Source of the DNA: Austropuccinia psidii
Taxonomy: Eukaryota; Basidiomycota; Pucciniomycetes; Pucciniales; Sphaerophragmiaceae
Assembly (NCBI GenBank): GCA_023105745.1
Contig: JALGQZ010000019.1
Location: 1,178,001-1,242,000, forward strand
Direction of reading: 5' to 3'
Length of the DNA stretch: 64,000 nt
The stretch's first letter is position 1. The number at the start of each line of letters is the position of its first letter. The translations under genes and the position numbers were made by a program. Of this stretch, positions 23,528 through 35,897 are shown in pieces. The notes under the pieces were generated by a model. The model was not told where the DNA came from. It searched no databases and was given only the letters and a program-made list of their open reading frames with translations.

Positions 23528-24057
23528 AAATAAATGAGCTATATTCTTGATATTGAATTTAAATGTGGTTTATATTGAATCAATCCATAATTTCTTTTAG
23601 ATACACCTATTCAATGGGTAACAATATGGCTTATGTTAAGCAAAAGTTAAAATAAATCAACATAATGAGGTTGATATAAGATAAGGCAGCTTAGTGTGAT
23701 TTGGTATCACTTAGGTGATGGTGATGCAATAATTTAGGTAGTAATTATTAAGAAAATGAAATACAGAGATTTGACTTATTATCTGACTGTCACTTTTGAA
23801 AAATTAAGCAATGAAAAAGTATATGTAATGATATAAGATTTTACTAATAATATATATATATAATAAAATAACTATTTATTTAGGCAATTATGGAGAGAAA
23901 AGATAATTAATAGGATTCTTAAATTTTCTGTAGGAGCTCCTGTAAGAATCACTAATTCCATTGAAGTAATTTGATATTTCAAATTGACAGACAAGAAATC
24001 AATTTTTGAATTAAATTCCAATATCAATCAGGATTTAGGGCTTAATATAAAATAATA

Positions 24058-24471
24058 AAAATTGATAATCTTGTTTGGGTTTTTCCAGATCCCAAAATTT
24101 CAATAATATTGAGCACTTTTGCTTATCTTGTGTGGTTGTGTCTTGATTTACTTCTTGAAAGCCATGATATTCAAGCCATATTTAAAAAAAGGAATTTTGG
24201 ATTTGCAACTGTTACAGTGAGTAATAAGCCAGTTAAATGAGCAAAAGATTTTAATGAAATATTCTATATAAGCTGAAAGTATTCAGGAATTTTCTCAAGT
24301 ATTATGAAGGATTATTCATTCTTATTATGGCTTTTTTTCAGCTAATTTTTGGTTACAAAAGAATTTTTTCAGTCCTAAGTTTCCTTTTATAGGGATTTGA
24401 AAGATGGAATATTAAGAATAACTATCTTTGTATATAAATCAATTTTATATACAAAGAATTCTATAAATTAG
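24058..24471 (+). pseudogene. Unrecognised decayed coding-like stretch
   Basis: One frame stays open for about 60 codons (VWVFPDPKISIILSTF ... NFGFATVTVSNKPVK). It then continues with only isolated stops through DFNEIF, IMKDYSFLLWLFF and YRDLKDGILRITIF. The residue mix looks protein-like and not random AT-rich. I do not recognise the family. An old transposase is a guess only. Confidence 0.3.
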
Positions 24472-26873
24472 GCCATTAACCCATAAATTATTGATTTAAT
24501 GATACAAATATTTTGTCACATTATCAATTTGCACTATATACCCCAAATTCTGAAAAATGCGGACAAAGAAAATGATAAAAACAGTCAGGGTATTCAAAAA
24601 ATGATATCCGGAAGATTAAAAAGAAGGATTTTAACTTCTTAGTGCTTGAAAACAGGTTTTCCAAACCCCAATTTCCATATAAACAACCTTTCAATCATCA
24701 AGATTCTATGAATCTCTGTATAATAAAATAATAATAAAGGTAATTTATCCTATGATCTTAAGCTCATAGTAATTGAGAGTACTTCAAATGTACTTAATTA
24801 TAGCTACCCTGAATCGAGATTTCAAGAGCTTATAATCTTATTTATTCTTTAAATAAGCTAAAGGGTATTTTGATAAAAAGTTTACTTTTAGATTTGGTAT
24901 CTTTGGGGAGTAATCTCAAAGACACAAAACCCTGCAAAAATAAATTTCTTGTTTATTGAATCAGAATTACCATGGCCAAGTAAATCTTTAAGGCATAGCT
25001 CAAATTAAAAGGAAAGAAATATAAGCTGAAGTAAGAGATTATGTATTATTTAGCCTTGAACATACCTATTTCAATAATCAAAAAAATACATGAAACAATG
25101 AGAATTGATTAGAAATACAAATATGGACTTGGTGAATTGAAAAATTATGGCTGGTTCCTTCACATGATAAAATTGGAATTTATAACTTAAGTAGTAATGA
25201 AATAAAGATAGGATGTAAAATGTTATAAGACTGTGTCATCAGACAGAGAATAGGAATGAAATCAACATACCATAAGTAATGGTATCAATCTTGATACCTG
25301 AGTAATAAGATTACCGAAAAAATTTGACTCACAAAGCAAAGGGATTAAGGCGGAAATTCTCCCTTCAAAAAATATGAAGTTACTATACAATTTGCATAAT
25401 CCTCCGCAAAAATATCACACCCTCTAGTTCTTGATGAGTATCCAATAAGCAAAACACTCATTTCACCTCAAATATAGCTTTTGGCCATTTAATTAAGTTT
25501 CAATTACAATAGAGTTATTTTGAAAGCACTCAGTGTGAGATTTTTAACTTTTCCATCCATTTTACAATAGAACCCCTACTTCAGGCAATAAAAAATCTTT
25601 GATTTTACTCAAAAGAAGCCTATTCAGAAGTAGAGGTGGATTTGTAAGAAAACTCAAAAATATTCTTGAAGAATTAAGAACTTAATTTAGGAATTTATTT
25701 TGAGATACTCAAATCTCCCGTGGTTCCAAAAAAGGACAGGAATATCTCAGTTCAAAGGTCTTTGAAAAAATACAGGATTTATGAGAATAGTAATTCAATT
25801 CAGCCACTGTATCTCTGCCATAATGCTATACATCTGAATTTAAAGATATCTCAAATTTTAGAGATCGGCAAGCCTTAAAGTTCTGTATAATTTACATTCT
25901 TATATCTTCGATACTCACTGAGATATTTGAGTTCCAAGCTTTTGGAGCCAAATACTACTGAAGAAAATGTTTCATACAAGCTCTGAATGATTATTTACAG
26001 TTGAATTATGTGCAAACATAAATTAAAGAAGTTCAAAAACTTAGTGATTGTAAAATTTTGGACAAGGGACAAAATAAAGAATACAGAACTTAAGAGCTAA
26101 TAAAGCCCTTCAGCTATATTTTATTGGAGTTTTTTCATATATGATATTGTCTGGGCTCTATGGATTTGAATTTTCTCTTCAATACTGGTATTTGACATAA
26201 GCTTACCCTCTGATACCAATTTTATACCTACAATATTGGTAATTTGGAGCTTAACCCCAGAATCACTACTATTAGCCACCCAAGCACTTTGGAATTATAA
26301 TTATGAGTCTGATGTGTCCTTTGAAGGGTTATTATAGCCTGTGTTAATTTATAAAGATCTTTTGTGGTCCCAAAACCACAATTATGAATCTTGTGATGTC
26401 AGTACTGGGAATAGACCCACAAATAAGCCTCCAGAGTGATATTTTGCACTTTGAAGATGTGTGAGGAGCGCAAAACCCTCAAAAATTTCAAAAGGGATAA
26501 AAGCAGAAATTTACCCAAAGGGAAAGCACAAAATAATTCTATTTTAGTATTCCTACATGGTACAACTGTGTGCAGGCAGTAGTACCCTTGCAGCAATATT
26601 GATATTATTACATTTTTAGGTTAGTTTGATTATTCTGATTTTCAACAGATATTAAAATTAGTCAAGAAAGGCTCACAGTTTGTTCTGAAAGAAATTTTAA
26701 TATATTTATTTATTTCAAATAGTTTCAACCATGTCCCATGCAAATTACTAGCTTTTACTTACTTCCTTTCAGCTATTAAATAGAATCAACCTTAGTAATC
26801 TATAATGATGATTACACAAAATGGTAAATAAACATATAAATTTGGTATTGTTTGAGAGTTTAGTTTTCATACA

Positions 26874-28804
26874 TGTGAGCATTGAGGTATATATTACATA
26901 CAAATATAGGCCAAAATTCATATTGAAACAAACTCTGAGCTATGAATAAGTTGTAAGTCATGCATATATCCAAAATTTATGATTTTATTTCATAAAAGAT
27001 GAATAAACATTTTGTGAGTAGGTAAATCCATGTATTCAAGACCAGATCTGTATTCTACACAAATGATTCATGTAGGGTAGCTCCATAGGGTGAATAAGAT
27101 CAAATTGACTCTATGAGGTGGTAATTTGGAAAAAATGTCAAGATCAAATAATAACTACCACATAAAGGAATTGGGAAAAGTTTTGTTTTTCTCAATTTCA
27201 TGCTAAAATAACGGGAATGTGAGAAATCACATGTTTCATATACACTAACAATATTACTATGCATATTTTTGGCACTTAGTATTACAGTATTCTTATATAC
27301 ACTTTTGGTACACATACACTGGATATCAGTCTTGAAGCCTGAATTACTATTATTGATATGAAAATAGCTAAGGGGGACAAAAGACATCAAAGAGAGCCAG
27401 GGTACCCAGCTTCTGAGGCCTCTGAGGTTTGGAAATATCTAAATATTAGATCCATGGCTTATCATAGCCCAATTATTCAATTGAAACCTTTTGCAAACCT
27501 GGTTACCAAGTTAAAATCTCATTGAATCATGATAAAATAGAAAATACACCACTATTTTGATGTGAAAAGGAGATAATGAGTAACTCTGACTCCTGTATCC
27601 ATGTCCATTATTAATTATTTGCAATGTATAAGCCCAAAACAAGGAATTAAAAATCTTTTAGACTAGTATCCATGAATCTACCTCATGGCAACTAGCTGTA
27701 ACTATAATATTTGCTTTTCTAGGTGGAAATGAGGTAAAAACTTCAGAAATTGATGAAAATACAATTCTTGATTAATACTTGTGAAAATTCCAGTATCAAC
27801 TGAGAATTGGTTATTCCACAATAAAAGAAAATAATTATGACTTCATAGTTCAAATAAAAACTTTTAATTAGAGTCCATTTTTGATGATTTCACATGAAAC
27901 ACTGAATCTTCAAAAATTCACAGAAAATACAGCCTGTGATAAAATTTCCAATACCATCTAGGAATTGAATAAAATAGGTTTCATCTTGAAATAACAGGAT
28001 ATTTAATGTTGTTAATGTTTCATCTCTTAGCCATAAATGGGTTGGTAGTCATTTAAATCGACTTAATTAAGTAATTATGATGATTGTATGTAACTACAAG
28101 TAATGTAATCATTAAGCCAATTAGGTTGAACAGTTTCTCACTTTCTTGTTTTTCAGTTAGCTCAAAGGAATCCCTCTTTGAGCTTTTTTATACTTATAAG
28201 AGGTTTACTGTTGCCATTTTTCCAAATATCGTGCAATTACTCAGATTCATCATTAATACCAACAAGTAAGTATAGCTATAATCATTCTGAGTATTTCAAA
28301 CTTTACGTATAAATAAAAGAGATGTTAAATAAAATAATAATAATACTTCAAATATTATTAAACTATTTCTTGCTGTATTAATGTTATAAATCAATCATTT
28401 ATCCCTTAAATCCACAAATAATCTGTCAAATCACTCTAAAGATTCTTTTCAAGATATTATTGGAGTATTAGTGAGCGTTTTATTTAATTTCTGATTATTT
28501 TCTCTAAGCTTTTAGTTTATTCAAGAATCTATTATAAATATTCTTTAAAAAGATAATTATTAATTAAACCAATTTGATATTATTTTAATAAGAAGTTTTA
28601 TTATCAATACTTCTTGTAATTGATTAAATTAGACAGCTAATCCTTACTGTTATAATAACTAGTAGTGTATAGAAAGTGAAAGAAATAATTAAGCAATTAA
28701 ATTTTTGGTGGTTATAATGAATACATTTATTATATTTCATAAGAAAAGTATAGTACTCTTGATTAATAGTGATATTATCAAAGGTCTCATAGACAGATCT
28801 TACA
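26874..28804 (+). mobile_element. Solo family-B LTR
   Basis: 1,931 bases, TGTGAGC...CTTACA. The flanks ATACA (26,869-26,873) and ATAAA (28,805-28,809) make a plausible five-base duplication with one mismatch. It shares the internal marker blocks with the other B LTRs, such as agagagccagggtaccca near 27,391 (compare 19,097 and the reverse near 53,385). No internal domain is present. Confidence 0.87.
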
Positions 28805-28809
28805 ATAAA

Positions 28810-29711
28810 TAAAGAATGAGATTTAGATTTTGGTTTTTGATATTTATGGAGAAAATTCTCATTTCAAAACCAATCGTTGGTCTAATAGTGCTCTATTTAT
28901 ATTTTGAAATTCCTTAAATCATTTCTTTCTATGTAATGATAGCTATAAAATAAAATACAGTATTGCTATCAATAATCTGTACAAATTGTAGAATTTCAAG
29001 TAAAATTAAAATAATACTGAAGCTTGCTAGCTTTATTAGATTAAATTAAAGTTTTCATAATTTACTCTTTTCATATAAACTTTCCTCATCTTGTTGAAAA
29101 ATCCACAAAACCTCTCTTCAAAAAGGCTCAACCTTAATGCTTACATGTGTGAAGGATATAGAGTTTAAATAATTGATAAAAAGGTCTTTGGCTTGTCTCT
29201 ATTCTCACATTCAAGCTATAGTAATATAGAGAAACTCCTTTAATGTGCATTTTGTCTTAATATTATCATGTTATTTTAGAAATAAGCCATAAATTTTTTT
29301 ATAAATAGTAATCTTAGAATAATTAGTAATGAACAATATTTTACATAACTTATATTTTATTTACCTACATTTATGAGCTCATGTGGTACACACTAATAGT
29401 ATTTATGATAAATTATTTCCATTTAATTAATGAATTCTATGAATTCTATCTGATTACACATACTACTAAAGGTGTTGGTATTAATGGCTACTAGCTCATT
29501 GTATCTTGAAAAATTTATGTAATTATCCTGAATAAAACCCTAGGTTTGGTAATTTTTATTTTTAACCACCAATAGATAATAATTTATCCTTATGGTGTAG
29601 ATTAATGAAGAATAGAATAGTCTCATTTTGTGGCTATAATAATGAAATTTATTATCTTTCAAATAAATCAAGTCATTAGGATCTTTAATAATATCAGAAT
29701 TTCAAGTAATT
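28810..29711. other. Unassigned AT-rich spacer
   Basis: About 0.9 kb between the solo B LTR and the family-C element. No open frame of note, no repeat terminus and no RNA gene were seen. Confidence 0.5.
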
Positions 29712-29716
29712 GAATT

Positions 29717-31521
29717 TCCATTTATAGTATGAAACTTTGATTAAAAATCAAGTACTTTTCCTGTTATCAAGATTTTAATAAGGTAAAAATTGATTAAAAA
29801 TAGTATAAAATGAGGTTTTCAAAAAGAAAACATGCCAATTTAATTGTTTTTAACTTTAAAAGTATAAAAAAATAATATCTTAAAAATTTATTGTTTTACT
29901 AACAATGAAAATATATCCAAAATATACTTTACAAGAGATATTTAAGGCTACAAAAGAAATTTCTTCAAGAGAAATCTTAATTGGAATTGATTGAGAAAAG
30001 GACTTCAGGCATACAATATACAAAAAAAGTCTTCAAAAAGACTTTTGAAGAGAAAAAATTCCCAAAAGTGACCAGAGTGAATTTGGAAACAAAGTGACAA
30101 AGTTAGCAGTGATGAAAGATGCTTTAATTCACTTATGGGGTTGTTCAAGGGTAAAAATGATTATAAGAGTTACAAACAATGATTATAGTTAATTTTAACA
30201 TAGTTAAAAGGTTTGAAATGATAAGAAAAGGGTGGTTTGAATCTTTTATTCATTTTTCTAACAGTGTTTAAACTAATTATAAAAGGAAAAGATTCTAGCA
30301 TGAAGAGAAAAGTGGGGCAAAGAAGGCATTCTCTTATAGCCACAAATTTTCTTACTGCAAAAGTAAGATTTACTCTTGTCAGTCTTGGAAAATACTCTGA
30401 CAACAGAAAAGCCAATTATGGCATCATTGAACCCTGTTTTAGACCAAGAAGGGATGGTTTTAGCCATTTTGAACCCTTAAATCAGCCATTGATATAGTAA
30501 TACCTGGTTTTAGGCCTTCAAAACACGTCATAATGTGTGTAAGAGACATCAAAACAAGCTAAAACTGTTTTTAATATGATTGTTTTTCATCTTAAGGGTA
30601 GTTTTACCCTCTTGGAAACGGTTAAAACTGCCCTGGTTGGGATCAAAACCTCATTATCAATTGAGTCACAGACCCTGTGACTCAATTCCAGGCCAAACGT
30701 GATGAGCTTTTGCATGGATTTTGACATCTCATTCCTCTCAGAAAGAAATTTGGGGGTCTGGCTCCCTTGAAGCCAAGATTCCTTTTCCCCCTCCAAAATT
30801 AATCTCTCCAATTCCTTTTCTTTAATTCCTCATCATGTAATATACTTGTAATTCACACATGCAATTATATTGAGTTTTATGGTAACACAACTGTAATAAT
30901 TGATAACTCATTTGTAAATTATAGCTCACTTATGTAATACACGCACACATTTTGACATTTCAATTGAAAATACTTCAATTACTCATAACTTCTAAACTAC
31001 ACACCACACCTCAATTTAACACAAATATTGATGGTTAGCACCACATTTGATGTGAGTTAAATTAATGTTTCGAGGATTTTCAATTTTTATACAAAAAATA
31101 CTGAAGACTTAATTCAAGCTTATTTAGAGTTGAGTTACCAAAATTTCAATCAGAGGTCACCCCACCTTATTTTTATGAGGAATCGAATGGTGAACAATTT
31201 TATTATGTTTATTTATTGGATGAAAAGCTATAATAATTTTTATTTAACTTTTTTTTTCCAAAAATATTTCAATTTCAGTAATTTTGTTAAAAATTCATCC
31301 TTACTTAATTTTTTCAAGTAAAAATGTGTTTTCACAATTTTAAATTTCAATGGAATTTTATTTTTGAATTATAATTCAATTCTTATTTTTGTGTATATAT
31401 TTATATATATATATATTAATTTTTGTTTTGATAACATAAATAAATTTATTTTATTTATAATTGTATCTTGTCTTATTGTTTTTGGCCTTTTTGGTATATT
31501 GGAATACCTCTAAGGCTCACA
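29717..31521 (-). repeat. 3' LTR of the family-C element
   Basis: About 1,805 bases ending ...GGCTCACA on the plus strand (TGTGAGCC in element orientation). It matches 47,953-49,776. The outer end is mutated (tccatttata in place of tgtaaggtctgga). It contains a sense 74-codon open frame (30,587-30,811) that is also open in the other LTR, and a 13-bp palindrome. Confidence 0.88.
30659..30687. promoter_or_regulatory. 13-bp perfect palindrome with paired bZIP-like sites
   Basis: AATTGAGTCACAG, three bases (ACC), then CTGTGACTCAATT. The two arms contain TGAGTCA and TGACTCA, the Gcn4/AP-1 type core. The 5' LTR copy (48,915-48,943) keeps the structure with one mismatch. It could be a transcription-factor site or an RNA hairpin of the LTR transcript; it also lies inside the open frame. 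Confidence 0.5.
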
Positions 31522-31534
31522 TTTCCTCCCCCTA
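31522..31534 (-). promoter_or_regulatory. Polypurine tract of the family-C element
   Basis: On the minus strand the bases just inside the 3' LTR read TAGGGGGAGGAAA, a typical plus-strand priming tract next to TGTGAGCC. Confidence 0.6.
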
Positions 31535-31545
31535 AAAAGGGAATA

Positions 31546-31865
31546 TTACTTTGTTATTTTTTTATTTCTGGTGTGTCTGAACCTTCTAAGAAGTTTGGTA
31601 GCTTCAGTTATGTCCCTTTCTGGCAACAATTCATCTTCACAAGCTGGGTCACCATACCCAACAAGGTATCCTCTTACTTTTTTGGCTCTTAACTTCCTTT
31701 CTTTGAGAACTTTGGTTATTTTCCTAGTACCAGATGATTCAATAGGAGGTATATGCTGGGGAGCTTTATTTCTCAAAGGAAACATTTCAGAATCACTAAA
31801 TTTATATGGTTTTATCAAGCTTACTGGAAATTTAGGATGCTTATTGCTAAGTTTCTCAGATAATT
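31546..31865 (-). pseudogene. Family-C pol C-terminus with chromodomain (detached by A2)
   Basis: A minus-strand open piece begins at 31,818 (MIKPYKFSDSEMFPLRNK). Upstream of it HPKFPVSL is in frame up to the A2 insertion edge. It ends with a chromodomain-like block: KVRGYLVGYGDPACEDELLP ... ITEATKLLRRFRH. Chromodomains of this class direct integration to marked chromatin. The usual Trp of the EDEW motif is Leu here. The rest of pol lies 10.5 kb away at 42,411 and above, beyond A2. Confidence 0.8.
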
Positions 31866-33805
31866 TGTAAGGTTTGACTATGAAATAATAAGTAAAAATT
31901 ACTAATATTTTACTTATTGTACTCTGAGTTTCCTTCTAAATAAAATGAATAAGATAAAAATAATTTTAATAATCAAGATTTATTATAATTATTGTGTAAA
32001 AAATACTTATATTATTAATTAAATATTATAATATAATGAATAAATATATTAATATATTTAAAAGCACTTTATTATGGTTACCAACAAATAATAAAGGCAT
32101 AAAGAATTGTTTTTATTAATAAAAAACAATTAATAACTATAATATGACTAATATTAAGCTAAAATATTAATATAAATACCATTTATATTAATTGAAGAAT
32201 TTTTTATGGTAATAATAGAGAGAAATTATTATAATAAGAGAAAATAACCTACTTTGGATGCTTAATATAATAATTTTGGATGATTTTATGCCAGATAATG
32301 GAAATACAACTTATTCAAATTGTGCTTACAAATAAAAATGAAACGAATTACAAATTTTCTTGATTTCACATGGAAATAAGATTTTTGAGAGAATTATAAC
32401 AAAAAAATGAACAATTGAAGTAATCATGTCAAAAATGAGGATTTTAAGAAAGATTAACTTTTGTATTTGATAAATAAGAGATTTATATATAAAGAATAAA
32501 GAATTTACCTTTTGATTTAATTTTTTCATTGTTATGATGCATCTGAGGGGAAAATACAGTAAAAAGAGCTCTATTTATAGTTAATACCTCCCTTCTAGAG
32601 TACAGTAGGCTTCTAATAGACATGTAATGAAGGTCTCCACTGGAAATAATAAGTACTTTAAGGTTTAGTGATGATTACGTCATGATAAAACCATCTTATC
32701 TCGTTATTATGCCATTATTTAGAGTTATCACTTTAACTCTACGTTTGATGACATCATAGGCTTGTCAGAAGCCTAAGCTTTGTGGATTCTAGTAGTATTA
32801 ATCATAATATAATATTATTCACCAGTTTTATCACTTATATAACTGTTAAACTTAAAACAAGATTACAGTAAGTGATCATAAATGATCAGTTTTAAGATTA
32901 AACTTTGATAATCAATAACTCTTAAGTTATACACGCTACAGCTATTCTGAGAGTGAATTCTGATAGCTTGGAATATCCTTTTTAAATTTCCAACAGAATT
33001 TGATTACATAATCAAAACTGTATTTTTGATGATTTTTCTTGTATCTCATCTTTTCTGTCAAAATTCAATATTTTGAACTTCAAACCTTGATTTCAAGGGG
33101 TTATACCTTTAATATAATGATACAAATTACATAACTCTTCACCTATGAGCTAATAGATTATGCATCTACTATTTTTCAAGTTTGGACCCCTTTCACAACA
33201 AAGTGGTCAACAGCTCTAGTAATTTTGTTCAATAAACCCTTACAAGTTATAGCCTTGTTTATAGCTTGTCAAATAAAGTTAGTTTCTGTGTTATTACAGT
33301 AAGTACGTGGGGAATTTACTTTTGGCTTAACTATCTATCATGTGTATTTCAAGAGATATTAGCTAAAACCATGAATATAAGCATTGACCAAAAAAGTGCA
33401 CATAATCAGCTTAATTCCTCAAGTATTGACTTTAGAGAATTGTCATAAAGTTGTTTTATGTGTAGTATTTCTTGGGGAATCCAATGGTGCAATTTATTTC
33501 ACATGTTGCTTCATTGGGTCTGAGTTAAATCAGATTTTATGTCTTTTTTAGGGTATCATTACTTATTATTCAGTAATTATTGACTTTATTGATATGCCAT
33601 AAAAATGACGTATGTGTATTTTACCATGAGGAATCTAATGGTGTAATCAATTTCACATGTTTACCCATTTGATTGTGAGTTAATTCAGAGTTTGCACCTA
33701 TTTATGGCATTTTCACTAGCTTTAAGATAATTATTATGGGTATAATTATTATAAAATGTTTCTTGTGACCTTTTTGGATTTGTGGTCATATATCAAAGGC
33801 TCACA
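31866..33805 (-). repeat. 3' LTR of A2
   Basis: 1,940 bases, TG..CA ends, followed inward by a polypurine-type tract. It carries the TATA block (32,571-32,579 on the minus strand) and the 154-bp internal duplication shared by all A LTRs. Confidence 0.93.
32571..32579 (-). promoter_or_regulatory. TATA box of the A2 3' LTR
   Basis: ctatttata on the plus strand gives TATAAATAG in element orientation, at the conserved family-A position. Confidence 0.5.
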
Positions 33806-33817
33806 TTCCCTACCACC
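33806..33817 (-). promoter_or_regulatory. Polypurine tract of A2
   Basis: The minus strand reads GGTGGTAGGGAA directly before TGTGAGCC. A1 has the same tract at 17,413-17,424. Confidence 0.5.
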
Positions 33818-33922
33818 AAAAAAGATTGTACCACAATCTGATATAGTTAATCAGAGTATACTCCACTGTCCTACCTCTTCAATAGACTTTGTTAGTCTTG
33901 AAGCTCAATAATGCTTAATTTT

Positions 33923-34246
33923 CTATTCTTTAGGTTTTATTTCATGTCTAAACCTTCTTAATATTTTATCAGCATTTTTTATATCTTTTTCAAGTAGAAA
34001 TTCATCTTCTTGAGCTGGATTTCTATACCTTACAAGGTATTCCCTTTCTTTTTTGTTTGTTGTCCTTCTTTTTTTGAGGACTGTCACAATTTTCTTTTCT
34101 TCTCCTTCTTCTAAAGGGGGTATTTCAAGTGGGGGTTTATTTCTTAGTAAGAATAATCCCTTGTCACTTGAGATGTAAGGTTTTATCAGACTTACAGGGA
34201 AATCTGGGTGTTTGTGTATTAATTCACCTGTGAACTCTAGTTGCAC
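33923..34246 (-). pseudogene. A2 pol C-terminus with chromodomain
   Basis: A 107-codon open piece: HPDFPVSLIKPY, a Pro/Glu-rich linker (PPLEIPPLEEGEE), then a chromodomain-like REYLVRYRNPAQEDEFLLEKDI ... ADKILRRFRH. The aromatic cage Trp of the EDEW motif is Phe. It follows the integrase out of frame. Chromodomains in this element class guide target choice. Confidence 0.82.
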
Positions 34247-35340
34247 AGCATTAGGTCCATGTAGTGCTTTCTCATAAATGGTCCTGCAAAGGAATCTTCA
34301 AATTTCTTTGGGCCTTTTATATTATCAAAGTTTAAAGTTGACACTAGGAACAAATCTCCTCTTTTGAAGTAAGGTGGTTCATGACTCTTATCCCATCTTT
34401 CTTTTTAATACTTGAAAGCATCTTGCATAAATCCGTTTGCATGGTTTCTTGCTTTGTCAAGCGTTAATTTGAAGCTAATTGCTGTTGGATGTATATCTAC
34501 TAAGTCCTTTTTGAGGGTATCATAAGGAAGTCTTTGATTCCAGCCTTTTTCTAGCATTGCTGGTGTTTTGCTAGTTGAATAATGGATTGATTTTTTATAT
34601 TCCAGTTCAAGAGCTGGTATTAATGTACACCAATCATGGGTAAAACCATCAGAATCTTTGAATTCTAGTCCATAAGAACAGAATCTCCTGATCATGTACT
34701 CTAAGGTCTGTATCATTCTTTCTGCTAGACCATCAGTTTGGGGGTGGTAAGCTGTTAAAAATAATAATTTTGTTCCCAAAAGGTTATGGAGGTTTGTCCA
34801 TAATTCTGAAGTGAATTTTGGGTCTCTAACACTTATGATAATTTGGAATAAGCCTGTGTGGCTAATAGCTTTATTACATATAATTATGGCTGTGTCTATA
34901 GCTGTGTCATCCTTGTGACATGGTAAGAACATTTGAGATTTGCTTTATCTGTCAGCTAACACTAGGAATGCATTGTAGCTTCTGTCTCCTCCTGGAGGTA
35001 AAGCTGTTACCCAATGCATGTGAACTATTTCCCAATGAGATTTTGGTTCCTGGATTTGGATCATCATTCCAAATTTCTTTCCTGTGATTCTGTTTGATTT
35101 CTGGCATCTGTCACAGGTTTGGTAGTATTTTGAAACATCTTTCATCCAATTTGGCCACCAAGAGCAGGTTTTTACCCTCTCTGGTGTTCTGTCTTCTGAG
35201 AGATGTCCAGCTGCAACACTATCATGACATTCATGTAGTATAGTGTTCATCAGAGTTCTATCTGTTGAAGCCATAACACATGTATGTTTAGTTCTATGAT
35301 AGAGGATTTCATCAAGGAGGTGGAATATTCTATAACCATA
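34247..35340 (-). pseudogene. A2 integrase, two catalytic Asp lost
   Basis: The zinc finger (HECHDSVAAGHL ... CDRCQK) and the core are in two open pieces, 34,945-35,274 and 34,405-34,932. The first catalytic position reads HMHWVTAL (Asp to His). The second reads SVRDPKF (Asp to Val). The Glu is kept in DGLAERMIQ. The pieces are separated by a stop between LVLADR and MFLPCHKDD. With two of three triad residues missing, this integrase cannot be active. The beta-barrel C-terminus (HEPPYFKRGDLFLVST) is recognisable near 34,320-34,400. Confidence 0.87.
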
Positions 35341-35897
35341 TGCGTTTCTCCATGTTTAATATTGTTTTGATTAAAGTGATGGTTCTTTACAGTCTTTTAT
35401 TAGAAGTTGGCATACAATATGGCAGTTTTTGTTCACTTTATAGCTTTCTTTAGCTTGGTTAAAGAATTCTGTCCCAATATCTGTGACACATACACCTTCT
35501 ATATGGTGCTCTTCCTTTGGTGCCCATACTGGATTTTCAGGTGTATTTGCCAGAGAAACTCTCCTAAGACCATCTGCATCTTGATGAATATTACCAGATT
35601 TATGAGCTAGAGTCATATTTCCTCTATATTCTTGGATTGAAATTTCCCATCTTAGCATGTGTCTATTTGGAGTTTTCATGATTAATAAAGACTTTACAGA
35701 ATTACAATATGTAATTACATCAAAAACTGTCCCATCCAAATAATAGTGGAATTTTTATAAAGCCCACACTAAGCAGAGGCATTTCATTTGTCTTGCTCCA
35801 TACCTTGCTTCTGTTGGCTTTATTTGTATTGAAATGAAGCAAATTGGTCCTTCAAAAGGTTTGTCATTGATGATTTGTGCCTGGTGTAGTGCAGCAC
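35341..35897 (-). pseudogene. A2 RNase H and connection region
   Basis: An open piece at 35,371-35,739 starts [19 protein letters not shown]. The family's catalytic Asp (ITDCNAV type) reads Tyr. It continues [14 protein letters not shown] and [15 protein letters not shown], the last RNase H motif, with its Asp kept. Upstream (35,740-35,897) is the degraded [21 protein letters not shown] block. The region would degrade the RNA of the hybrid during reverse transcription; it is inactive here. Confidence 0.82.

Larger units (their letters stand above)
23334..26868. other. Unassigned segment with hairpin array and decayed coding-like text
   Basis: It lies between the A1 element and a solo B LTR. 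It holds the 42-bp array (23,359-23,527) and one coding-like stretch (24,058-24,471), both listed separately. The rest shows no recognised protein motif, LTR terminus or RNA gene. Confidence 0.4.

Noticed and set aside
26660..26676. Possible extra LTR end (aaaggctcacag)
   Set aside because: It resembles an LTR terminus, but the upstream sequence does not match any of the A, B or C LTRs and no partner end was found.
31402..31416. (AT)n microsatellite in the C LTR
   Set aside because: Short simple repeat expected in AT-rich DNA; not conserved in length in the other LTR copy.
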